From positions 2,058,805 to 2,122,804 of the forward strand of contig QANY01005768.1 of the NCBI GenBank assembly GCA_003255025.1: a stretch of DNA of 64,000 nucleotides. The letters run 5' to 3'. A program made the position numbers and the translations under genes. The DNA comes from Datisca glomerata (Eukaryota > Streptophyta > Magnoliopsida > Cucurbitales > Datiscaceae). Under the pieces are notes generated by a model. It did not search any database, was not told the origin of the DNA, and saw only the letters and a list, made by a program, of their open reading frames with translations. Shown one piece after another: positions 55,857-64,000 of the stretch. Each line of letters starts with the position of its first letter. The first letter of the stretch is position 1.

Positions 55857-56923
55857 CTTACTCTATCACTGTAGAGTTTTATGAAAACTCTAACTCTATC
55901 TTTTATCTTTTAAATTTTAAATTTTGAAATTAATGTAATTTTAAAATTAACTTTTAATTTTATGAAAATTAAATATTAATTAATTGATTGGGTTTGACCC
56001 AAGTTTGACCAAATTAATAAATTAATTATTGACTAAGTCAAATTCAATAATTTTAGAAGATAATTATAGAGATAATTTTAATCAAGAAAAATAGTTTTTC
56101 CTAATTAAGAGAGTTTTGTTCAAAACTTGAAGATTATTAAGATGGATATCAAGTGGAAATGAAATATTTTGGAAATATGTAATCTTGAAGTCGTCTTTGT
56201 AATTTTTTTTTCAGTGGTTATAATTTAGAAATACCTAATAGTCACTCGATCCATTATTATTTTATTTAATTGTTAAATAATTATTCATTGATATGATTGA
56301 TAACAGGACCTTGCATTAGTCGATCACATGCCATACATGAAATCCCACATGGTTTTATTTAATCATACATCTTATCAGTAGAAACATGATTTATTAGAAT
56401 TGTCCTAATATGTTTATATGAATTATTTTAAGAAATCAATTGCATGTAAACTGGTAGGTTTTAATTAGTTAAACTTGGTAATCACACCACTCTAAAACCT
56501 ATTGTAACATTTAGGATAACCAACTTTAGTAAAAGAATTTTATTAAAGTTTGATGAATGTCATTAATTAGTTAATCTATATTCACATAATTCTGACTTAA
56601 CCTCTTTAGAAGGTTAAATGAACTTAGATAAATTAGATTGGGTTAACTGTTAATTTTATATTCATAAAGTTATTTTAACTAGTAATTAATTTAAAATTTA
56701 TTGACTAGTTAAAATATAAAAACACACTATCCTAAAATAGTGAGTTGGAGAAGGTTGACACGTCAATGTAACATATGGTCTCAATTATTAAGGATTAATA
56801 AATGATAAAATTATGTGTTTGATATGTCTCACTCATGCATCACATTACTTCTGAATTCGGGATATTTATTTTAATTATATTGAATTATGTATGTTTTATT
56901 TTTCATTTATTATTATGTCTATC

Positions 56924-57790
56924 ATGGCCAACCTATGTACTGCTTTATTTGCACTTGAAAAACTTAATGGTGATAATTTCATAAGATGAAAATCAAAGTT
57001 AAACTTGGTGCTAATTTGTGAGAATCATAAATTTGCTCTTACTGAGGAATGTCTTGAGTAGCCTGCTGCCAATACCCCTAAGAATGTTAGGGACAAGTTT
57101 GATGTTTGGATTAAATCCAACAACAAAGCATAGTGCTACATGCTTGTGAGCATGAATGGTGTTCTGAGAACCAAGCATGAGAGCATAGAGACTGCCTATG
57201 AGATTATGAAATCTCTACAAGCGATGTTTGGGTAGTAGTCTGATCAGAGTCGTTATGAGGCTACTAGGAGCTATATGATGACTAAGATGAGAAAAGGTAC
57301 TTCTGTGCGTGAACATGTTTTGAACATGATCAACATAATGCATGAGGCAGAAATACATGGGGCGACCATTGATGAGCGAACTCAAGTCAGCATTATACTT
57401 GAGTCGCTCACACCTATTTTTTCTACATTCATCACCAACTATGTTATGAACAACTTGCAATCAACATGACCTAAATGTGGAATGAACTGCATACTTTTGA
57501 ATCACTCAATCTGAGAATGACCAAAGAGGGCGAGGTAAATGTCACTGAGCAAATGTCTTCTATCACCATTGTTAACAGTAACAAGAGGAAGAAGGTCAAT
57601 GGTAAGGGCAAGAGTAAGAACAAGAAAGGGAAGAAAGCCAAGACATCGCCGCAAGCCTAGAAGAACAAGAACGACAGCAAGCCCAAGGGAAAATGTTTAC
57701 ATTATGGGGTTGAAGGCCAATGGAAGAGAAACTGTAACAAGTATCTCTCCAAGCTGAAAAAGAAACGTAAATATGATTTACTTGTTCTTA
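56924..57790 (+). pseudogene. gag: gag remnant of D1
   Basis: ATG at 56924 opens FALEKLNGDNF, the copia gag start. One frame with stops continues through ESIETAYEIMKSLQAMFG to 57275-57469 (KMRKGTSVREHVLNMINIMH; TQVSIILESLTPIFSTF), then a Lys-rich tail (57580-57650). The zinc knuckle reads CLHYGVEGQWKRNC (about 57693-57734): the second Cys is Tyr and the His is Gln, so zinc binding is lost. Confidence 0.84.
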
Positions 57791-58880
57791 AAGCTTGCTT
57801 ATTGGAAAATGATTTATCATCCTAGATAGTTGATTCATGGGTCACTAACCATGTATGTTTTTCTTAATAAAATGCTTGATTCGTCAAGGGAGTTTGCTGA
57901 TGATGAGGTGATGATGAGATCGGTAGTGGTGCACTTGTTTCAGTGAAAGCATTGGGGATAGTCCGTTTAATTTTGAAAATAATTATATTGTTTTGAATAA
58001 TGTTTATTTTCCTGAATTTTCTAGAAATTTGATTTCCTTTTCCTTATTTCATGAACAAAATTTTGATATTTTTTTAATAATAATATGATTATTATTTCTA
58101 AGAATGGATTCAATATTTGTCATGAAAGAGTTTTGAATGGACTGTATATGCTCAAACTGACTGAACGCGCGTTAAATAATTCTGAATTATTTAAAGTAGT
58201 AAAAAATAATGGTAACAAACGACAAATAGTTTCTCATAAAGATGATAGCATATATCTTTGACATCTTAGGTTGAGACATATTAATCTAGATAGGTTAAAC
58301 AGGTTAACAAAACATTGTGCTTTGAGAGAACTAAAAGTTGGAACTCTTCATGTTTGTGAATCATGTCTAGAGAGTAAAATAATCAAGTGACCTTTCAAAG
58401 GAAATGGCCAAAGAGCCAAGGAACCACTTAAGTTAGTGCATAGTGATGTATGTGGAATGATCAATGTACAAGTTAGAGGTAGGTATGAGTATTCTGTCAC
58501 TTTTATTGACAATTACTCAAGATATGGTTATACTTACGTAGTGCATAGAAAGTCTGAAACTTTTGGAAAGTTTAAAGACTTCAAAGCTAAAGCTGAAAAG
58601 GAATTAGGTAAATCATTGAAAACCCTTCGATCAGATCGAGGTGGTGAATACTTGGATTTAGAATTTAAGGATTACTTGCTACAACATTGAATCCTATCCC
58701 AACTCACATCACCTAAAACGCCATAGCAAAATGGTGTTTGAGAAAGGAGAAACTGAACCTTATTGGATATGGTTAGGTCGATGTTAAGCTACTCATCACT
58801 ACCACTTATATTTTAGGGTTATTCATTACACACGACAACATACATTTTGAATGCAGTGCCTTCTAAGTCTGTAAGACACC
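57791..58880 (+). pseudogene. pol: Protease and integrase remnant of D1
   Basis: The protease site reads IVDSWVTNHVC near 57825 (D-S-G-A changed to D-S-W-V). The pre-integrase segment is at 58255-58400 (HLRLRHINLDRLNRL; CESCLESKI). Integrase is best kept in 58436-58690: HSDVCGMINVQVRGRYEYSV, FIDNYSRYGYTYVVHRKSET and LRSDRGGEYLDLEFKDYLL. The Glu phrase ERRN follows near 58744. The D-D-E residues are all visible, but the frame has stops after 58690. Confidence 0.84.
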
Positions 58881-60430
58881 TTTAGAGTTACGGAATGGAT
58901 CCAAACCCAGTTTACGTCATTGCCGTATATGGGGGTGTCCAGCTCACGTTCTTAGACCCAAGACTGGAAAGTTAGACTCAAGGTCTAAAGTATGCATATT
59001 CGTTGGCTATGCTCCAGAGACTAGAAGTGGGTACTTTTATTGTCATAATGATCAAAATGTGTATGTGTCAACAAAGGGAACCTTTTTTTAACACGACTAT
59101 ATGAAAAATTACAAACCTCAAAGCAAAGTAGTTTTCGAACATGTCCTAGTGTCTGACACTGATAAGGATAATCCATTAACCTTTAAAGAGGCGATGAATG
59201 ATCCTTAAAATGAGAAATGACAAGATTTCATGAACCAGGAAATGAAAACTTGTAGATCCATTTGAAAATGTCATGCCCATTAGATGTAAATGGATCTTCA
59301 AGAAGGAAAGAGGTGTAGATGATAAATTAGAGACTTTCAAGGCATCAATGTTAGCCAAGGGCTATACATAAAGGGAATGAGTCGATTATGAAAAGACATT
59401 CTCCCCCGTTGCCATGCCAAAATCCATTCGCATCATTTTGTTCGTTACTGCTAGTTTAGACTATGAAATATGACAAATGGACATCAAGACAGCTTTTCTG
59501 AATGACTCTCTTGAAGAAATCATCTATATGATGCAACTAGAAGGGTTCGAAAAAAGGGGCAAGATAAGAAAGTGTGCAAGTTGCTTAAATCTATTTATAT
59601 ATTAAAGCAAGCATCTAGATCTTGAAATCTTACCTTTGATGAGATTTTTAAATCATATGGCTTCGAGCAAAATGTGGACGAATCTTGTGTTTATAAATAC
59701 ATCAAAGACAAGATAGTGGTTTTCTTAGTTCTTTATGTTGAGATATTCTACTCAATGGGAATGATGTAGAAACTTTATCAAAGGTAAAGAAGTGATTAGT
59801 TGAGAAATTCCAAATGAAAGATTTGAGATAGGCGAGCTACATTCTAGGCATCCAAATCCTAAGGGATAGAAAGAACAAACTCTTGGTACTTTCTCATGCA
59901 TCTTATAATGATAAGGTGCTGAAGAGATTCTCTATGGAGAATTCTAAAAAATGTCAACTACTGACCAGACATGGAATTGCCCTCTCTAAGGAGCAATGTC
60001 CTAAGACACCTCAGGAGGAATATGATATGAGAAAGGTTCATATGCTTCAGTTGTAGGTGGTCTCATGTATGTCATGTTGTGTCGAGAACAAACATATGTT
60101 ATGTAGTGAGAATTGGTAGTCGTTATCAATCGAATCCAGGTTTAGAACATTGGGTTGCAGTAAAACACTTTCTCAAGTATCTTAGGAGAACGAGAAACTA
60201 TATTCTTGTTTGTTCAGGTGGAGACCTAAATCGCACTAGATATACTGATTAGGAATCAGATAATGATATTCGAAAGTCGACGTCTGGGTCATACACCGAG
60301 GTGATATAACCATTATGAAGAACGTTAGATCAAAATCTGTCTCTGAGTGTTATGGAGATGACACTTCCTACGAAGTCATTTGACGGTCATCTGTAAAACA
60401 TGAGGTTGAGAGAGATGCCACATTTTCTTT
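58881..60430 (+). pseudogene. pol: RT and RNase H remnant of D1
   Basis: RT phrases include GCPAHVLRPKTGKLDSRSKV (58935-58990), CIFVGYAPETRSGYF, QMDIKTAFLNDSLEEIIYMM (59476-59535) and, near 59736, LYVEIFYSMG. This is YVDDILLMG with one base lost inside the Asp codons, destroying the active site. RNase H starts near 60115 (SRYQSNPGLEHWVAVKHFLK) and is shortened: the segment from SGSY to the C-terminal TKSFDGHL phrase is only about 100 bases. Confidence 0.8.
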
Positions 60431-61889
60431 TAGGCAAGTGGGAGATTGTTTAGGGTTATGTCATCAAAGCATGTGTATTGACATTATAATATGAAATTTA
60501 ATGGAATTACATTTTTCTTATAATTGTTCTTTTAAATTATTGTTGAATAATTTATATAAATATCTGAAAATTCCATATTCATTAATGAGACTATGATCTT
60601 GTATTAGTACGAGAGGATTAAGATCATAGATAACGAATAAAATTGTCAACAACATATTAAAGTATGTAATCTTTAATGAATGAGTGCTAGTACGGTTCAC
60701 TAAGTATTATGAATACGTGTGATCTAGATCCGAATCATTGATGTGGATAGATATATTTGTGAAGGTATTTTATATAATAAGATTATATATGACAGGGCCG
60801 GTGTGAATTATTATCTTTATTATCTTTCCTTTTATAATAATGATTTAATACACATCAATCTGATGATTATATGTAGATCGGTCTGAATCCTAAGTAATCA
60901 TGAACTCCTATGCATGTTTACTGGATTTTTTGATTCACTCGTTAAGGTTTATTAGTAAAATAAGTTAGTGACTTTTATTTTGGAGATTCAGTGATATGGA
61001 TGGTTGGGAACTGATCTTACAAGATTTGAATCCAAACTTTCCTAACGAATGGTTCATGTAAGTATTAATTCTGGAACTGAATGGCTATTGAGCTCAAATT
61101 TATAATACGACTATAAATTAATCATTCACTAGTAAATTAATGGTACTTAAGGATCAAGAGATAATTAGAAGCGTAAAATGATAATTTTGACCAGCTTTAA
61201 TTTACGAACCAATAGTTGGAGGACACAATTACGTGAAATAATTATATCAATGGACTACACGAGAATACTCTGTAAATACATTTTATAATCACTAACAGTG
61301 CAAATTTCATAGTTATAGTGGAGTAATAATGGAATTAATAAATAAGATTATTTAATTAAAGAGTTTAATTAATAATCTAGTTTATTGGAGCTTAGGATTA
61401 TAGGTCTATGGTTCTCAAGTCACCTTTGTACTACGTAGTTTAGGGTGTGAATATTTAGGGTATGAGAAAGTATTGACTTGTAAAAGAAATTTTTATTCTG
61501 GGATAAATACATAATTATGAGATAATTATATGTGATTAATTAATTAAAAATTAATTAATTAAATTATTAATATTAATTTTTAGAAATTATATATAAATAA
61601 TTATATCGATTAATTTTTTAATTATCGATAAGTGAGATAGTATATCTAATTTATAAAATTGGATAATGTTGAATTATTATTAGATAAGAATTCAAAATTT
61701 GAATCAATTAAATATGGTATTTGTGAACTAACAGATAAACTAGTTGATAGTGATAATTAGATAAGTTAATTTTGAAATAATTGATATTTTGATATTTATC
61801 TGATTAAAATAAATATTTAATTACAGCAATTGCCACATGTCAATCATTGATTAGGAATCAGAGATTGACATGAACTACTTTAGTGCTAC

Positions 61890-61910
61890 ATGGCACTACA
61901 GTAGTGCCAT
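61890..61910 (+). repeat. Perfect palindrome ATGGCACTAC-a-GTAGTGCCAT
   Basis: Two 10-base arms around one base, within the U3 part of the D1 LTR. It corresponds in place and wording to the longer hairpin at 53813-53858 of the solo LTR. Confidence 0.85.
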
Positions 61911-62016
61911 GATGGCTCACGACAACTGTAGTGTCGTGTGGCACTGCAGTTTTGCAATGGTAATTTTGAAATTAAATATTACTTTCAGTTTATCCTTAAA
62001 AATCTGATGAGCCTAA

Positions 62017-62021
<5 letters not shown>

Positions 62022-62086
<65 letters not shown>
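62022..62086 (+). repeat. (CA)n microsatellite
   Basis: About 32 AC dinucleotides without interruption, inside the D1 3' LTR. The solo LTR has no such run at the matching place. Confidence 0.95.
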
Positions 62087-62091
<5 letters not shown>

Positions 62092-62651
62092 TTATAATTC
62101 TATTGGCCTTAGGGTTGATTGCATCAGTTGAGAACTATTGGTCAAAGTGTTGAGAACACAATCAGGGCGAAAACTCTCTCTGTGATTAAAAGCTAATCAA
62201 AAACTCTGAAAGAACAATCATCATATTCTCTCAGCGGATTATCTCACTAAAACTAATCATTCTCAGTAAATCTCTAGATCTTATGTGTTGAGTACATCTA
62301 AAGACAAAAAAGTGTCTTTGAATTATTCTTCGTGCCCACACATGTCCTAGTGCGTTTGAGGATTTACTTGAAAAATCTTGATGTGGATCTCGAAGTCCGT
62401 TGTTCGTGAGAACCCATGATTATTGATTTGCGATGACGCTTGATATAGACTACAAGAGGTATGTGATTCTTATCCATGTATGTCTTAGATTTAATATATA
62501 AATATATAATGGATCCTGATTGAAAAACATTTTTCAATAAAAGCTTTTATTTTACAAACCGTTGCGTCGCGCTTATTTTTTTTAAAAAGATTTATTTGTA
62601 ATAAATTTTTAAAATCTCCACGCTTCCACCGCGTGAGCACCGCGTTTCCAA

Positions 62652-63537
62652 AAATGGTGCTCCTGGGGCCAAAGATTGAGGAACTAAAGGGTGAGATACA
62701 GAGGGAGTTGTTTTCCCTTTCGACCGCTACAATGCCTTAGCGCGAAGCTTCTCATTCTTCTATATCTTGGAGGCGTTAAGTTCTTTCCTTTGCTTCTTGA
62801 AAAAAGAGTTGTCCCCGACCATTGCTACAAAGAAGGAATCAAAATTACGGGAGGTAAGATAAAAAAAGGTAGCAAAAAATGGGAAAGTAATTGAGGGTTA
62901 TACTCATACGAATAAGAGAATCCCCCCAAGCAGTTCTCGATAGGAAGGTCGACTGTAACGTCCTCTGGAGGGTGCAAATACAAGTCCACCTAAAATAAAA
63001 ACTCAGGCTTGAGAAGGGGATCTTAAGCACGGGTCTCAATATGGAGCTTGGCCAAACAAGAAATCTGGGACAGGAGGTAGGAGAAAAACTCCTCTGGCCT
63101 CCTCTTGATAACTTCAAGGAGAATGAGGAAAGAATAAGCGACCGAGGTGAACAACAAGCGAGTGTACTCCCTTTGAAAATGAAAATTCACCTGTGACCCT
63201 GAAGACCGGAGGGACTAGGGGGGCAGACTCTGAGCCCTCAAGATGGCCGTCCTTAAGCCCAAAAATTACGAACCAACTCTCTTTCCAAAATTTTTACCAG
63301 GAGGGAATCCCACTCAATTCCCTTTGTTGTGCTGTCCAGTGCCCACCAAAGCACAGACTCTACTCACCCACTATTGGACTCTTTTATGGGCTATTCTCTA
63401 CAGATTCATGGGCTTACTCATTTTTTGACTGAAAAAAGGAGTTAAGACTGACGGTTCAAAAACTGGGGCAAGTTTAGGAGAAATAGGGAGACCCAACAGC
63501 TGCCGGTTGGGGCGAGGGTAAGCTTGTGAAGAAGCAA
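62652..63537 (-). other. Unassigned DNA with a worn minus-strand frame
   Basis: Between about 63180 and 62880 one minus-strand phase reads smoothly apart from two stops: REYTRLLFTSVAYSFLILLE, VIKRRPEEFFSYLLSQISCL, then VDLYLHPPEDVTVDLPIENC. I do not recognise the family. It could be a transposon-borne or host pseudogene. The rest shows no feature. Confidence 0.3.
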
Positions 63538-63576
63538 CCCCCCCCCCCCCCCNNNNNNNNNCCCCCCCCCCCCCCC
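63538..63576. other. Assembly gap bounded by poly-C
   Basis: Fifteen C, nine N, fifteen C. The sequence across it is unknown. Confidence 0.95.
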
Positions 63577-64000
63577 AAAACAAAAAAAAACCATCTTATA
63601 GCGCTAGCGCTTCCCATTCTTTCTATTATCCCATTTCATTTCGGGATAGGCGGCTAATACTAATCTAATAAGTGAAGTAGTCGTCATCTGACCAATTGGT
63701 TCGGACACCAGACCGCTTGTGCCTGGCCATTTTATCTCGTCCTAAATGGAATGGCTCTCTTAGTTACGCTACGCCCTTACCCGAGTCCCCATGTCTGCTG
63801 TTCTCTGCCGGCAACCTAAGAAGTTGGCTTTGCCAACACAATATTAGGGTCATCCCTTCATACGGCTACTGAGATAGTGCCAACCTAGGCCCAAGGAGGC
63901 ACCTCCACCGCCTTGTTCTTGGGAGGGGATTTCAACTAGAACATGAAATCGAGCTCGTCCAGAATCAAGTCCTCGTTAAGGTGTAACCTCTAGAGCACCC
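63577..64000. other. Non-repetitive end, possibly organelle-derived
   Basis: Balanced base composition and no retrotransposon phrase. On the minus strand, about 63755-63610 reads without stops as WPGTSGLVSEPIGQMTTTSL and then LVLAAYPEMKWDN before a stop. The style resembles plant mitochondrial DNA, but I cannot name a gene. It is separated from the rest by a gap. Confidence 0.25.

Larger units (their letters stand above)
55857..62651 (+). mobile_element. Ty1/copia element D1, 5' LTR missing
   Basis: The leader (55857-56923), gag, protease, integrase, RT, RNase H, a purine tract (AAGTGGGAGAT, 60437-60446) and the 3' LTR are in order. The leader shares the phrase 'aaaatagttttt' plus 'ctaattaa' with that of A1 (near 4425), so families A and D are related. 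The 5' LTR and primer site are missing at the junction with the inverted piece. Many stops and a frameshift in the RT active site make it inactive. Confidence 0.85.
60447..62651 (+). repeat. 3' LTR of D1
   Basis: It starts TGTTTAGGGTTATGTCATC right after the purine tract and ends at about GCGTTTCCAA near 62650, where the alignment with the solo LTR (ending TTCCAACA) stops. About 2.2 kb. It includes a CA microsatellite and the palindrome at 61890-61910. No target duplication can be checked because the 5' end is missing. Confidence 0.82.

Noticed and set aside
61938..62153. Thr-His repeat frame
   Set aside because: It is the CA microsatellite in the D1 LTR.
52222..62651. One complete D element with 52222-54567 as its 5' LTR
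   Set aside because: No primer site follows 54567, CTCCA flanks the LTR on both sides, and gypsy sequence continues beyond it; it is a solo LTR.

Overview
The window looks like intergenic, repeat-dominated nuclear DNA of a flowering plant, probably a eudicot. It is AT-rich and filled with decayed Ty1/copia and Ty3/gypsy LTR retrotransposons. Their primer-binding sites match plant initiator-methionine tRNA, and there are plant-type CACTA-like and microsatellite traces. I cannot name the species. No intact autonomous element and no complete host gene was found; every gag or pol frame is broken by stops, frameshifts or deletions. There is one good candidate for a host gene (26081-26238, a secreted peptide). 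It seems to be cut by a retrotransposon.

Layout. (1) 1-1691 and 9966-11020: degenerate tandem repeats with a gypsy RT/RNase H remnant, split by copia element A1 (1697-9960; 5-bp target duplication ACCTA). (2) 11020-13110: AT-rich DNA, a GC-rich block and repeat remnants. (3) 13112-13250: CACTA-like end, cut by copia A2 (13252-20297). A2 is joined directly to the back half of a different copia, B (20298 to about 23890). (4) 23900-26238: quiet DNA ending in the secreted-peptide gene with tandem promoter repeats and a TATA box. (5) 26239-31783: minus-strand copia C. (6) 31784-42828: copia A3, whose LTR end, primer site and leader are amplified into six tandem units. (7) 42829-43118: LTR fragment of copia family D. 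(8) 43142-44389: plus-strand frame with an apparent 78-bp intron and a coiled-coil tail. (9) 44529-45093: LTR-like segment. (10) 45205-49812: 72-bp minisatellite and a minus-strand gypsy element. (11) 49813-51320: AT-rich DNA, a GC-richer block and a small copia fragment. (12) 51320-55310: plus-strand gypsy gag-protease split by a complete D-family solo LTR (52222-54567, CTCCA on both sides), then an array of hairpin-forming repeats. (13) 55621-55654: assembly gap. (14) 55655-62651: inverted copia leader, then copia D1 with its 3' LTR. (15) 62652-64000: unassigned DNA with a second gap and a possibly organelle-derived end.

The three A copies share a LTR of about 1.9 kb, a hairpin just downstream of the TATA box, and a conserved block of roughly 500 nt before gag. 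Each has lost different parts: A1 lacks most of the reverse transcriptase, A2 lacks its 3' end, and A3 lacks the zinc knuckle, the protease and everything after the start of RT. The most unusual structures are the A3 leader array (six primer sites, alternating 945/912-bp units, about 1.5 kb duplicated without visible change) and the three-hairpin repeat array at 54660-55310.
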